Below are positions 45,256 through 60,652 of a stretch of 64,000 nt of DNA, piece by piece; positions within the stretch are counted from its first letter, which is position 1, and each line of letters starts with the position of its first letter. The stretch covers positions 28,610,880-28,674,879 of the forward strand of contig NC_059379.1 in the NCBI RefSeq assembly GCF_019703515.2, in the 5' to 3' direction. The DNA is from Myxocyprinus asiaticus (Eukaryota; Chordata; Actinopteri; Cypriniformes; Catostomidae). The notes beneath the pieces were generated by a model. That model was not told the DNA's origin. It ran no database searches and was given only the letters and a program-made list of their open reading frames with translations. A program made the position numbers and the translations under genes.

Positions 45256-46894
45256 TAGTGCCCAACCGATATATCAGTCGGCAGATATTAGCTTTTCACC
45301 GATATATCAGTATCAGCGCATATTTTACTGATATGCGCCGATATGAAAACTTTTTTTGCAGAACATATAATGCAGAAAACAATGCTTTAGAATTGTTGTC
45401 ATAGCGTAGTTTGTCCAGCAGAGCATGCTACGACTCCATTGTTTACAGAGCTGACTCTGAGCTGACGGTGGTTCTGCAGACAGGGCGGAGTTCAGCGGGG
45501 TCTTCTCGGTAAGTTGTTAACTAGTCTGTTAAATACATACTGGAAACTTAATAAAAAATGACCCCATCATTTTCCCTTTTCAATATAACTAATATAACGT
45601 TAACCCTGTCACTGACAAACATGTCACTCATGTCTGTTTGCTGTTAGCCAGCTATAGTTTGTCAGTGCAGTCAGTAATGTAGCAGATTGAAAGGTAAACA
45701 TCAGAGCATCTTTTTGCAGCTCAGCAGACAACGGTGCGGTGGTGGATTGTGTCTGCTGAGTGTTGATTTCACATTGTTATTACCTAGTTGGTGAGGTAAA
45801 TGTTATTACCGAGTTGGTGAGACACAATGCTGGAAAGTAAAATAAACAACGTCCATCTTTTACTCTCCGTGACAACAAGCTTATAGCTAACTAGCTAATC
45901 ACGAAGCTACTTTCATTGTTGTCGGTTGAGTGAAGCTAATGTGTAAACATGTATTTACCAAACTGTTTTGTTTAGGATTCACAGTTTGGTACCCCCTTCA
46001 ACCGAACAATTCCAGTCATGTCATTTATAAAATGTAATATTTAAAAGTCTGGTTTTCCACTGTTGAATGTTTCCCCTGAACTTGTATATCAGAATACAGT
46101 GTAAGACCGCTGCCACTTTGGCAGTATTAATATAGTCAGCATTTGACTGATACTAAACAGTAATACTGATGTTTATTTAGCTATTTATTTTATTTGTATT
46201 TATTCTTTATTTTAATGGTCAACATTTGACTGACACTAAACAGTAATACTGATGTTCATTTAGCTATTTGTTTTATTTTTATTTATTCTTTATTTTAATG
46301 GTCAGCATTTGACTGATACTAAACAGTAATACTGATGTTTATTTAGCTATTTATTTTATTTATTCTTTATTCTTTATTTTAATGGTCAGCATTTGACTGA
46401 TACTAAACAGTACTGATGTTTATTTAGCTATTTGTTTTATTTTTATTTATTCTTTATATTAATGGTCAGCAACTCACTGATACTAAACATACAGTACTGA
46501 TGTTTATTTAGCTATTTATTTTATTTTTATTTATTCTTTATTTTAATGGTCAGCATTTGACTGATACTAAACATACAGTACTGATGTTTGTTTAGCTATT
46601 TATTTTATTTTTATTTATTCTTTATTTTCTCAGTGTTCATTTCTAAAATTTGTTGACAATGTATTATAATAATAATGTCAAATGTTCTTTGATAAAAAAT
46701 ATTTAAGAAAGCAGCCTTCTGAGTACCTTTGCATAGTCATATCTGTGCAAAATCGGTGAAAAATCCACATAGAAACGGTCTGTTTTCATTCCAGCTCAAA
46801 AATTAAATATATCAGCCACCATATCGGTAATCGGTGAATTTTCCCCTTTTAAAATCGGTATCGGTCTAAAAAATCTCATATCGGTCGGGCTCTA
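45256..46894. mobile_element. hAT MITE with 80-bp tandem repeats, copy 2 (inverted relative to copy 1)
   Basis: TAGTGCCCAACCGATAT at left and the inverse of TAGAGCCCGACCGATAT at right. Flanks CCACAAAC (45248-45255) and CCCCAAAC (46895-46902) match at seven of eight. It carries about seven tandem units (46130-46650) matching the array in copy 1 in reverse complement. Confidence 0.87.
46130..46650. repeat. ~80-bp tandem repeat array, copy 2
   Basis: Units share AATGGTCAGCATTTGACTGA and CTGATGTTTATTTAGCTATT. About seven units, with small length differences in the T-rich spacer. Confidence 0.87.
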
Positions 46895-46902
46895 CCCCAA
46901 AC

Positions 46903-48379
46903 TCAACCCAAAGTTTTGGGCTGGTCAGGTGCTCAAACAAACAGCAATGTTTTGAAAGTGCCACAGAGCCACAGTGTTGACACTTTTTGGGGAAATCAGC
47001 CTATTTGGCTTACTTGCAGTTGTCTCTACATAATAAGTCTGGATAACCCAGGATTTCTGCACTGTTAGTAGAGACTAGCACACTTATTTTGACTCTTTTG
47101 TTGAGATCTCCTGTCTGAGTTAGTGTACCGGACAACAGTGCGGTTAGCTCCTGCAGTGTGCTGGATAGAGTTACCGAACATGGGGCATGGGAAGGACCGG
47201 TGGTAAGTAGCTTACAGCTTTGCCAGAAACCACTGGTGATGGAATGCACTTCCTCCCAGTCTTAGCGCTGGCACTTGACCACTTGGAACTGCAAGACCCA
47301 TTAATGAGTCTTTTGTGTAGAAGCACCAGAGTAATGATGGAGAGAGAGCGAGCTGTAGAGCTTTAGTCATGTAGGACTTCACACAGAGGACTGAGGTAAG
47401 CCAGAAAGAGTGGCAATATGAAAGGGATTCGTTTGTGTGCTTCAAATTGCCTTTTCTCTTTCTTTTCCCATTTGTATGCTTAGGTTATCATGGTACTGCA
47501 TATCTCAATATACAGATCTTGAAGCTAAAGTTTGTCATTTCTGTACCACTAGCCTCATCAAACAGAACTGCAAAAAACAATCTCTGTTTTCTAACAGGTT
47601 TCCCGAAGATAGTTCCGCCCCAAAGTCACCCCATTGGTTGAGCCAGTGTTGCTATGTTGAAAGCACCACGGGGGGGGGGATGCATCACATACTGTATAAA
47701 GAAACATGAGCACAGATGTATTTGCAGAATCCTTAGACCAAGTGCCCTGTAGTCATTATTCATCTGCATTATTATCTGGGTGCCCTGTCCATCAGCCCAT
47801 TGGTTTTATAAATCATCCTAACAGCCAAAGCATTGCTTGACACATGTTCCTAACATATTGCACATCCTGGCATCAGCTTTGAAAAACAGCTCCGGGGACA
47901 GTAAACCGAACAGAACTTGAATTAGCTGATTAATTTTGCCTTTGACGTTACAGGGTGTTGCGTAACCCTGGGCAGAAGAGTGTACTGCTGGGCCCTGTGC
48001 TGTCCACTGAGGTCCAGGGGGATTGGCCAAAGGAAATCCCAGTAAGGTTGGGCTCTGAGCTCTTTAATGACATCAAGTTTTGCTGTGCATGTCGTCCCAG
48101 CCACATGTGTGAACCGACACGTTTTTGATCAGGATCAGTTCTTTCGTTCAGCAGCTGGAACTCCCTCTTTCTTTCAATCGTGTTCTCTCTTTCTGTCTGT
48201 CTGTATGTGTGTGTGCTTGCATTTCTGTCCTAATCCCTTTTGAGTGAAAGGTCAGCATGTTATTTTGCAAAAATGATTCCCTCTCATTCTTCACCCTGAT
48301 CAACTGCTTCTCGACTGTTCCATATGTTTTATCTTATGGAGCATCCATATTCATACCAAAATACCCACAAACATATCAA

Positions 48380-48385
<6 letters not shown>
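46903..48385. other. No gene recognised
   Basis: About 1.5 kb, with no repeat boundary or credible exon recognised. Confidence 0.4.

Positions 48386-48459
<74 letters not shown>
48386..48459. repeat. (TA)n microsatellite
   Basis: About 74 bases of TA repeat abutting a hAT copy. Confidence 0.92.
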
Positions 48460-48461
<2 letters not shown>

Positions 48462-49176
48462 CACAATATCCAATTACATTGGCAACCCCCGGGCTGAGGG
48501 ATCGATGAATATTCTTGCTTTAGTGATTTTGCATTGAAAATTTATTTATTTAAACAAATGAAAAACTTACAAATACATTTCTAAATTCAAATTGCACTCC
48601 AAATGAAACAAAAAAGCAATTAAAATAACAAAGTAATCAAAAAAATAATATATATAAGTAACCACCTTTCCATTTACCATCAGGCAAGTATCCGTCTAAA
48701 CATGCAGGCGCAAAATTACTTACACAAATGAAGACATAAAAACAATTATAAATGTAAAAATAATAATTATAATGATAATAATCACTGAAATATAAATCAT
48801 GGTTCGAGGTGAATGTGTTTTTGTATTATTTTATGTTTTAATCACAGATGTATAGGCTGCAGAGTTGTGGTCACAATAAACTGCTCTGTGGAAATAAAGC
48901 AAATTGAACTCAAAGCTCCTCCTGAGCTGAGATGTCTGAGGTCATTTGCAGCACTCATAGACGATACTGTTCTTGCAAAAAATAAAAAATAAAATAATAA
49001 TAATAATAATAATTCAGAAGACAGAAACAAAGAAAGAGTGAGAACCTTTCAGATGCGCGTATTCCACAAGACTGCACGACTCCGTACAAACAGTGTGTCA
49101 TACATGCGCATAGATGGCTTTTTCTTCAAGCGCATGTCTGTGTGTCTACGGGCAAATTATTTGTAATATTAATTTG

Positions 49177-49215
<39 letters not shown>

Positions 49216-49354
49216 GCCTAATAATAATAATAATTTAATACATTAATGGGAAAATGAGCCAAATATCATCTTGACATCGTCAAAGTCATCAGATATTGGC
49301 GATCACTCTGACCATTGTCGATCCCTGAGATCATTGTCTATCGGCACAACCCTA
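48459..49354. mobile_element. hAT element, family X copy 4 (left end lost in (TA)n)
   Basis: Reverse complement of 28145-30485 without its MITE insertion. Its right end is the inverse of TAGGGTTGTGCCGATAG. It supplies the empty site for 28773-30228. A (TAA)n tract at about 49178-49232 is internal. Confidence 0.75.
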
Positions 49355-49362
49355 GCGTGGGG

Positions 49363-50033
49363 TGATGGTAAAGCATTCAGCTTCCATTTGTAAGGTGCTG
49401 TCTTCACTCAAGTTTTACTAGTTGCTGCATTCTTCATTATTTACAATTGTATTGTCAAACCTGCAATGTAGCCAGGTAACTCCGCCCCTTCTGGTACATA
49501 CAGCAAGCTGTGAGCACTTAGTGCATGAAGTGTCCAATAGTCCACACTCCATTTTGACTGTTGAAGAAGTGCATCATCCGGACACTCATTAGTACACTTC
49601 TTTTTCTTGCATTTTCAGTGCTAACATACTACTCGCACTACTTGCACTACAAAATGACATAGAATGATATTGGCTTATACTAAACATTTCTCAACTTCTT
49701 GATGCTCTCACCACCATGCCGCTCCCCTGTCAATCCCACAATCATCTGCACAAATATGCTGCTCAGCTCCCATACAGAATGAATTGAAAATGCAAAAATC
49801 ATGTTTCGTTCACTCTGTGCCAGTGGACATGTATGGTGAGGAAAGATTCTTGGGGTCCGTTCACACAAGATGCATCTTTCATCCATCTGTTGATAGTTTT
49901 TTATGTAAACATGCTAAACTAATGTCTTTTGCCATTACTTAACCTCTCGCTATAAAATTGTCTTGTCAAGTTAAAGACAATTTTTTTATGCTTCAGGAGA
50001 CACCTGTTTTGTTTCATTCTATTGCGCTCCACC
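49363..50033. other. No gene recognised
   Basis: Short open frame at 49680-49886 on the minus strand has no recognised motif. No repeat boundary was defined. Confidence 0.4.
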
Positions 50034-50035
50034 TA

Positions 50036-51602
<1,567 letters not shown>

Positions 51603-51604
51603 TA

Positions 51605-52300
51605 TCTTTTTGTAAACCAAGACATTGTCCTTTGTGAACAGCTCCTTACTAAACAGTAACATTTAGCACTGTAGCACTGTCCTACCAAAACATTACTTTC
51701 CCCATGGACAAATATGGCCTAACATGTCATCCATCTTGATGTACGTGTTACCACTATTTAAAACAACACACACATACACGCACATTAGAGGAGCAAATAC
51801 GCTTTATCCACATCAGATGCAAACAAACTCAATCACCATGGCATATTTTCCCATTAAACATCCACTCATCACAACACAAGAACCCGCAGTATGAGATTTT
51901 CCTCTCCATCACTGTTAAAGCTTGTTAAAAAAATAAATAAATAAATAAAAAAACACATAAAAGATTTTGTTCAGTTCATTTAGAGTTGTTGTTGCGATTA
52001 TTGATGGCAAAGCTGGAAAAAGGTCAGGATGCAAATCACAGCTCGTAAAAGGCAGATTCTGTTGTTTGTTTTTGGTCTTAATTGGCAACGGGGTGTCCCA
52101 GCACCACAGTACCAGCTGCAACTGGGGGTTTAAGATGGAATCTTTAAAAGACAAGTAAAAAGACTTCTTCTATGTATAATCTGTTCAGCACCACAGTGAT
52201 TATAAGAGATAATTGGTGCTAGGCCTCATGGTTTCTGTCAGTTGTTGTCTTTTGGTTTTATGTGTAATAGTTTTCTTCTGCTTTGATGCTGGCACAGAGA
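51605..52300. other. No gene recognised
   Basis: No coding frame or defined repeat between the Tc1 element and the microsatellite. Confidence 0.4.
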
Positions 52301-52301
52301 T

Positions 52302-52360
52302 TCTCTCTCTCTCTCTCACACACACACACGCACACACACACACACACACACTCACACTCG
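52302..52360. repeat. (CT)n(CA)n microsatellite
   Basis: CT repeat running into an interrupted CA repeat. Confidence 0.9.
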
Positions 52361-52688
52361 CTTGGCAGTACAGCAGGCATAAGGCTACATTATTGTGATG
52401 AATGTGTATGGAAGTAATAAGCTGATGATCCACATGAACACACTTGCCTTCTGTTAGTTTGTTTCTGTTCTGTGTCCATTCTTCCAATCCCCCTTAAACT
52501 GTTTTGTTATCTGTCAGTCAGGTACAGGGCACATTTTAATGCCATGCTGTGATAATGCATTGTTGCGTGTTTGTCCATGTACAAATGAATGCAATTGTTT
52601 GTTTGTTTTTTATGCACGAAAGAAAAAGACAGATAATATATTAATTATTTTTTTATCAAATATTTTGGCAGAAGATTACATTTTTTAT

Positions 52689-53835
52689 TAGGGATGTACC
52701 GATCCAATACCTGTATCGGTATTGGCTCCGATACAGACGTTTTAAGACGGATCATATCGGTCCAAGGAGCTAGATCCAAATCCGATACTGTGTGTTAGTC
52801 ATGTTCATTACAGTGTAAGGTCCAAATATGACATAGAACCATAAAAGTGCCATTAAAGTAGTCCATATTACTCGTGCATTTTATTCAAAGCCACTTGAAG
52901 ACATGTGATAGCTTTGTGAATTGCGAAAGGCTGAGTTTAATAAGTACATATACAGAATGCATGCACAGTGCATTTTAGTGAATGGCACTGCTCTGTTGAC
53001 AAACTTGCATAGCACACACAGGCTGGTGAGTTGATCGTGGCTATTTTCATCCCTCAGAGCTCTCGGCTGTTTTCATATGTTAGTGCTACTCACAAACAAC
53101 ATCTCAGATGTAGATGCTCAATAGTTCGGTTCACATATAATATGCATTTAGAACGGCACCGGAGGAGTATTTTACCAGAATTTGAATAAGAAGAGAATTA
53201 AACTACTGTGAACTAGCCTACAAATACTTACCGGACTTCCTGGAGTGTTTCGACTGTCAAAATAAAAGTCTGTAGGTTTTAAAGTTAAAGGTGCATGACA
53301 GAAATATAATAGTGTTTAATTTAAAAATTCTAAAAGTCAATAATAATAATAGTAATGATAACAATTTATCGTTATCATTATTATTTATTTACAAAATTGC
53401 AACAATATTTAAGTTGACTGGGTTCCAAACAATTACTGTGTGAATGAAAAGTTGACTTATATCCTATTACAACTAAAGTGGACAAATGAGGATTTAATAC
53501 TTTTACATCCAGATACAAGTAGAAAAATTGTGAAAAAAAAACTGACTTCTTTCCTACTGAAACTGGAATCACTGTTAATTTTGCTGCTACATTATCCAGT
53601 AGACTAGTTCAAGTTTTCCTTAAACGGCTATACATTTATATTGAAATAATGTATAGTTAGAGGTTTGTATTTCTTTACAAATATGAGTACTCCAATCAGT
53701 TCCACACAGTGAAGTATAGCTATTCTAAACAGATTATGAAAAAAACAACTACACTGGTATCTGATCGGGATTGGTATTGACCGATACTGAGATTTCAGAT
53801 GGTATCGGAGAAAAAATTGTATTGGTGCATCCCTA
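52689..53835. mobile_element. hAT MITE with perfect 8-bp TSD
   Basis: TAGGGATGTACCGATCCAAT at left, inverse of TAGGGATGCACCAATACAAT at right. TTTTTTAT on both sides (52681-52688, 53836-53843). The duplication is low-complexity, but the ends are unambiguous. No transposase. Confidence 0.85.
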
Positions 53836-53843
53836 TTTTTTAT

Positions 53844-55167
53844 TCTCTCTCTCTCACTGATCAATATTTTCATGTCCATTTAACTATTTAATTGGCAAGC
53901 AGTAGAGTAATACTGTAATTGGGAAGATGTACGGGCATGGTCATCCTGTCAGGGTTTATTTTGTAATAACGACCAGCTTACTGTATATTATCTCTTATAA
54001 TACTTTGTCACAGAACTAAGCCTTACAAGCCATAATGCCTCTCATGAATGTTACTTGCTTGGCATATTATTTAATCATAATAGTTATTGTCATCTTAAAG
54101 CTCCAGCTACACTTTTGGAGGGCAGAGCTGGAAAAGCAGTGTTGTCTCCTGCCGTTGTACTCTCTTCCATGGCATGTCAAACCAGTTTCTTTTTTCATTT
54201 ACCACGACAAATCACTGCAGCGCTGTAAGTGCCCTGCCTTGTCAACCCTCATCTCAGTAGCGGTCAGTAGACGTGCATGAAATTGTTGCATGCCGCTTAT
54301 GGTAAATCTTTCTTGACTTTTACATGTGGGGAAAAGTGAATCAGAACTAGGGATTTTGACTTTTGTCTTTTATAAACTCGTTTACACTTGTTTTCCACTG
54401 GATTATTAAAGGAAGGAGCACAACTGCATCCAATCGCTCCATACCAGGGGCATTATAGTAGTGATTTACACCAATCATCTTTAGACGTTATTCGTATTGA
54501 CGTCAACTAATAATGGTGTTATTATTATGATTAAGTATTTGGCAAAAACTGCATGCAAAGAAAACAGCTGGGAGTTTTAGAAAACCTTTGGAGGGAAAAG
54601 CTGTGTAGTTTTTGAAGGCTCTCCAAGGAAAGTAGTATTTGAATCAGGATGCCAGACTCCCGCTGCCCCTCCTCTCACTGCTTGCGCACTGTTCATTTAT
54701 CCTTTTCTGGATTCGGGAAGGTGAAGACTGCAGCCTAAGTACGTATGTCTTTTAGCAGCCATTGAGTCCAGCAGAATCCACTAGCTGAATGATTAGTCTA
54801 TTTGAATAACAGCAGAGGCCTGGCCCATGCAGGAGCGGAACACTCTGTCTCCAAGGATAGAATGTCAATTGATGCGGTTGCTCAATAAGCAACAGTGGTT
54901 TTGTACGTGCGTTTGCATGTGCATGGGCATTTTTTTAGCTGTTTTGTTGATTGATCCTGGCATGAGCTTCCTACTTTTCTAACACATTGAATCATATTTT
55001 TCTGTGTAAATGAGCAAAAATGTGAACTTTGATTTGATGATTTGATGAGGTTTCATTGGGCCTATAAGGAATTTATTGATTACAAAAATCAATACACTTT
55101 TGCATAACCTTTATGGTGCAACATATTTATGTAAAATAAATGCAACAATTGTCAATTAGCTTAAAAT
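53844..55167. other. No gene recognised
   Basis: About 1.3 kb, with no repeat boundary or credible exon recognised. Confidence 0.4.
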
Positions 55168-55678
55168 TTAAAGGGGTAGTTCACCCAAGTATACCAATTA
55201 TCATCTTTTGTCATCTTTTACACCTTTGTTTTGTTCCAAACTTGTAAGAATTTTTGAAGAGAGTGATTTTTTAATGTTTTGAAGATTTGTTCTGCAGAAT
55301 GTGAGTGCTGCTCATTCAATGCAAGTGAATGGAGACTGAGGCTGTCCAGCTCTGAAAAAAAGCACTATAAAAGAAGTCCATATGACTTGTGCTGTGTTTT
55401 CGAATATGCAAAAGTGCAAATGAGATTTGAGAGCTTCGGTAGAGGGTAAGATTTTTAGCGAATAATTTAATATTTCAAGCTGTACCTCGCACAAAGTATC
55501 GTATGCTTCAGAAGACTTGGAGTATAGCACACAAGTCATATGAACTACTTTCATGATGGTTTTTTTGTCATTTTTTTGGAGCTTGACAGTTTCAGAGAGA
55601 AGTCCTATCAGTTTGGAACGACATAAGGCTTGGTGAATGATTTCAGAATTTTCATTTTTAGATGAAATGTTCCTTTAA
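55168..55678. mobile_element. TTAA foldback MITE, diverged copy
   Basis: TTAAAGGGGTAGTTCACCC at left; degenerate inverse AGATGAAATGTTCCTTTAA at right. Arms pair loosely around CATTCAATGCAAGTGAATGG. Confidence 0.65.
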
Positions 55679-55972
55679 GGACATTCATTAATTTGTTTGA
55701 ACAGTCATTCATTGAATTCAAGCACTTCCTGTTTTGACAGTCTGATAAACAAAAAAAGGTTGTGCAAAGCAAACGTACTAAAAACGAGCAACCATTTCAG
55801 TCTGCAGCTAAATCACACCCACTCAAAATAAAGGGATTTTCCCTTGAAGGTTCTCCATGACTGAGCTGTTTTCTGCTGAGTCATAGTCAGCCCTTTCTTA
55901 CTGCCTCATGCTCTTTCACGTCTGCAACTGTTTGTCCAGGAGACACGATAGCTGTTCGCCACCTTTTATGAC

Positions 55973-57382
55973 TTAAAGGAATGTTCTGGGTTCAGTACAA
56001 GTTAAGCTCAGACAACAGCATTTGTGGCATAATGTTGATTGTTGAAATTAATTTGGACTCATTCCTCCTTTTCTTTAAAGAGGCATAAATCAATGTTACA
56101 GTGAGGCATTTGCAATGAAAGTGAATCTGGCCAATTTTTGGAGTGTTTAAACATGAAATGTGAAGCTTTCTGCATTAATTATTGTGTTAAAACATGTGTA
56201 TTTGAGTTGTAAAGTTGTTTAAATGGTCATTTTTACAGTCATTTTAGGGTTTGTTGACATTACATCTTCATGGTATCGAAGTAACAAAGTTGTAAAATTG
56301 TCTATCCACCTTTTTCCTGAACACGGAAGTGTTCCACGATTCGACTGTTTTCAATTTCTGGTCTCCAGTGTTTTCACTCGCATCGGCGTATATTCTTAGC
56401 GGGTAATGTAATGCTTAAGTTGTTACATTTGTAAAAATTGTCAACAAACATGCAGATACTTCAAAGAGTCGAAATGACCGTTTTTTTTTATAGACAGTGC
56501 CTCACCTGAGTGTGTAGATGACAAACACTTGAATGGTTGTTGTTCTTCTCTGGATAGCTCGTTTTGGCAGTTTTTACTTGGCATCTCGAGACCAGAAATA
56601 CAATTACGGGCAATTAGAATCATCATGGTGCCACCCAGTGGTTACTCAGGAAAACTGTGGATAACCAAAGTCTTTCTAGCAAGTCAGTCCACTGTCGGCC
56701 ATCTTTGGAACAGCCAAAGCAGCTCCTATCTATCTGAATGGGGTAATGCAGAAATCTGAAAAAATGGTTGGTCAAGATTACGATCAAAGAACATAATTCA
56801 AATCAGCAATAAAATCTGACAGTACTGGTATCATAAATTGTGATTCTTTACTTTATATTACGCTAAAAAACACAATTTTCCCGGCTTGAATAGCTAATGC
56901 GCATGTGCTTTCTAGAGTTGATTGATAGGCGATGTCTGTATCTAAAAGGTGATTGGCTCTTTTAACTGTAAGACAGGACTTCCTTTCTACATCCATTGAC
57001 CGTTGGGTGCTCAGAGCTCCTTGGCTGAGCCTTCCAATTTCTCCCATTCATTTTAATAGTGGCCCATTTCTGCTAAATAATCTCTGCTATAACTTTACAC
57101 AGAAAAGGTTTGTAAGTAATTTTATCACACTAAAATCATGTTTACATGCATATCCTTTATACTGTATCTTGTGGCTATACTTCTGAAACAATGAGTGTTT
57201 TAAAATTCAAAAATTGGTCCCCATTCTCTTGCATTGTAAGTGCCTCACTGTAACCCAGATTTTTGCTATTTTTTAAAGAAAAGGACGAACGAGTCTAAAT
57301 TATGTTTTTTGGTAATCAATATTATGTCACAAACTCTGTCGATTGAGCTTAAATTGTATTGAGCCCGGAACATTCCTTTTAA
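55973..57382. mobile_element. Large TTAA foldback MITE (second family)
   Basis: TTAAAGGAATGTTCTGGGTT at left and the inverse (GCCCGGAACATTCCTTTTAA) at right. Arms complement over several hundred bases, e.g. TTACAGTGAGGCATTTGCAA against TGTAAGTGCCTCACTGTAA. No coding frame. Confidence 0.72.
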
Positions 57383-58330
57383 GGCTTTAATGACTTTATA
57401 CTTCTGTGTCAAACCTACGCTGTAGGCTACGTGTAGCTAAAGTGGTTACGGTGTATCCTACAGTCCCGTTCACTCCGTGGGCAGCATTTTCGCTTGGTAT
57501 CACTAGACTTTGCGATCTGTGTCACTAGTGGGCGTTCCTACTGCTGCCGTCGCTCTAACGTTATTGGTGGACTGCACAGCCGTCCATAGTGGCGTTTGAA
57601 ATGCTGTTTACAGATGATACTGCTGATAAAACTAAGATATTATTCTAATTTGGCAAGGAATCTGTTCTTTTACCTCTAAAAATGCACATTCTGCATGGGA
57701 GAACATTTTATATAACCTGAATAGTATCATTAAACAAGACGAACATTATATCAATATAAGAATCAAACTCACTCAGAATGCTGACATGGTGTTCCACGCA
57801 TAATTTTATTAGCCCATATCCATGTATGTGGTTACAGACAAATGATATAGAACAGTGAAATCGCTCACAGAAACTTTGCCTGCACTCAATTTCAGTATTA
57901 CATTCACTGCCTGGAGACAGATGACGTGAGCTCCTCTGTCTTCACTCTCATTGGTAGTTGCTCGCAATTGTCGCTCATCATTTGCATAAAGTTGAAATTT
58001 TCTCAATTTGTCTTGTCGCTCCCCACAGTGATCTCTGTTGGCAATGGTTGCGACAGCTCGTGTTGCTGGAAGTCGCTGTGCTCTCATTGAAAATGAATGG
58101 GATTGTGTCTCTTCATGCTGCTGTGCGGTGTGAACGGGGTTTATGCTGTAACCTGTCAAGCACCTCTTGTAAAAATGCATCGTGTTGACTCAAACCACAA
58201 CTGCTGTGATTAGTCTGTTTTGTAACCAAAGACCATTCCCGAGGATGACAAATAAGATATGCGATGGTCAAAAAACTTTCACAATCAAGGCACTGGTTGC
58301 AGATAATGCTCGATGTGAGTGTCATATACT
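57383..58330. other. No gene recognised
   Basis: Several open frames of 60-123 codons overlap on both strands at 57809-58376. None has a recognised motif, so I do not call genes. Confidence 0.35.
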
Positions 58331-58332
58331 GG

Positions 58333-58479
58333 CAGGGCTCCAGACTAAATTTTGTGAGTTGTGGCACCACTGCCATTAAGTTCTACAGTTGGTTGCACCA
58401 GCACCTCATTTGGAAGCACCGGTGTTGGGTGGGGTCTGCGGCCTATTCACCTTATGCGCCAGAGAAACTAGCACGCAGC
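58333..58479. mobile_element. TIR element W, copy 2 fragment
   Basis: Begins CAGGGCTCCAGACTAAATT, as W1 does at 22891. It breaks off where Y2 starts; its own right end was not found. Confidence 0.5.
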
Positions 58480-59822
58480 CAGGGCTCGACATTAACGCTT
58501 GTCCGGGACAAGTTGATTTTTGAAGGGGCAAGTGAAAGAGAATTTCTCTTGCCCGACTGCACAAGCAGACTGATTAAAACCTCAATAACAAAAAAATAAC
58601 CAGCTATATTTGTGATAGCTTAGGCCTGTCTCACTTATTAGAAAGTTAATATTCTTAATCTGCTGTTGAAAGTAATCCAGAGCACATCATTTTATAATTT
58701 GCAAGTGATCTAGTAGTAACAGCTGTGCCCTGTTTGATTGACAGGCGGTGTATGTGTTTGTGCTGAACATGCACATGTGTTCAGAAAATGCTCGCGCTAA
58801 TGCGCACCTGAACGGTCAAATACATTTCATAATTTCGCCAAAATGCCCGCCTTGGTAAAATATTCATGTAAACACAGAGAGTGTTGTCTAAAGTGAATGT
58901 AAACAGCGGAGAAAAAAAGTGGATCTGTATTAAAATGTCTGACTTGTATAAATGTAAGCTAATAGACTTGCTGCTGTCTAGTCTGTCATTATAATAATCA
59001 AACAACCATAACAAGAAAACGAGAAAACACTCCTGAATGATTAGCTTTAGTAGCTTTAAAAAGTATTAATGTATTATAATCATACAGTGAAGACCAGTAT
59101 TAGTTTTATGTTGCATTTCATTCTGAATGTTTACTTGAATACTTGATAGCCTACTGCTGTTAAAAACTTTTAAAGCTATTAAAAAAGCACTGAATTTTCT
59201 TAATTTGTATTTATTGTTCTATTATATTTAATCTATTTCTATTCATTGGTGTTTTTATTTATTTTATTACTGACTGTTTACTAGTCTTGAATAATTACTT
59301 AAGAACTTGAAACCATTCTTCCATTATTAGCATATTAGTTAGTGTTATTATTTGTTGTGGTGTTGAAGCTGGTATTGAGAATCATCAAATTTCACTAACG
59401 ACTACTGAAATTATGGTATTGTGATAATGTATAGCCTTTATTGTACATGGTATATCTCATGCCTTAGAACTATGAGCACCCCTGCTGTAAATGGTGGCGA
59501 TGGAGGCTTTCCTTTATTTTACTACCATGCGTAACATAAAATAATTATCATATGCCAATAGCCGCCTCCTCTACCCAGTGCAGTTTACATTTCTGTCGCA
59601 GAGAACTGAGTTGATTGCATAGGCACACTATTAGGTTGGACATTGTCATAATTTTAGAAAAATATAACAAAGTTATAACATAAACTTTGACATGTTACTT
59701 GAGCATGTAACTTAAATGTTCTTTTTTCTCCCCGGACAAGTACCTTTTGTACTCTGACAAGTGAATGACCAATTTACTTGTCCGGTGTACAAGCACATGA
59801 CAGTGCTTAATGTCGAACCCTG
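58480..59822. mobile_element. TIR element Y, copy 2 (both ends present)
   Basis: CAGGGCTCGACATTAACGC at left, inverse of CAGGGTTCGACATTAAGC at right. Flanks CGCAGC (58474-58479) and CGAAGC (59823-59828) differ at one base, suggesting a 6-bp duplication. It lacks the MITE present in Y1. Confidence 0.72.
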
Positions 59823-59828
59823 CGAAGC

Positions 59829-60649
59829 CATCTTGAAAATTTGGTCTCGGAACTTCCGTTCTAGCGGTCCTATATAGATATCTATGGTGTTGATGTCAAA
59901 ATAATTATCTAGGGAATTGGATTTAAAGGTTATAGAGTTGACAAAAGCTACCATGAGTATTTTAATGTGTTTAGGGGATGTCATAACTGAAAGCATAGCG
60001 GGGAGATTTTAAAACACTTTCTTCTTAATTAATTCATAAACACACAAGGTCTTACCTTTACGCTGTGGACGTACTGATATTCTCCTGTGCTCATGAGACT
60101 CCAAGAGACAACACAAAGTCATTAAAAATATCTCTGTTTGACACCTATGGCCATCTTTTCATGTCATTCACCTGCTGTGTTATAGTTAAGGTGAGCAGAT
60201 TGTTTTTTTTTTTGTTAAACCGGGACGGGGGGAGGGGTGCCACTATATTCATACATACACATGTGAAAGTGTATGTTTTATATTCTGTTTACCAAAAATT
60301 TAATCACATTTAAGCCGCTAAAAAATTTAGGATGAGAAATTAATTGTAAAAAGTAAAATTTTAATTATGATAATGTGTAATAATACAAGCTGTCACTGTT
60401 GGAAATTTCATGCAACTACACATTTTAACACAAATTATTAATAAGTTGAAACCTAAAAATTAAGCAGAATTACTCGTATAACAATGAAACGCTTGTATCA
60501 TGAAAAAGTGCAGTGTGTCATAGCTGTCCGAATGTGATCTGCCAGGTCCAATTTACCTCCGTGTGTCTCGGAAAAACTAACATTTAGAGTGACAGAAAAA
60601 AACACATCACGAGCATTTTCAGGTAGTAAAAGGGTGCTGTAGACTTGCA
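59829..60649. other. No gene recognised
   Basis: AT-rich, with a T run near 60205. No supported feature. Confidence 0.4.
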
Positions 60650-60652
60650 CCA

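Noticed and set aside
57809..58180. A 123-codon minus-strand open frame
   Set aside because: Overlaps other frames on both strands, no motif, and lies between repeat elements.
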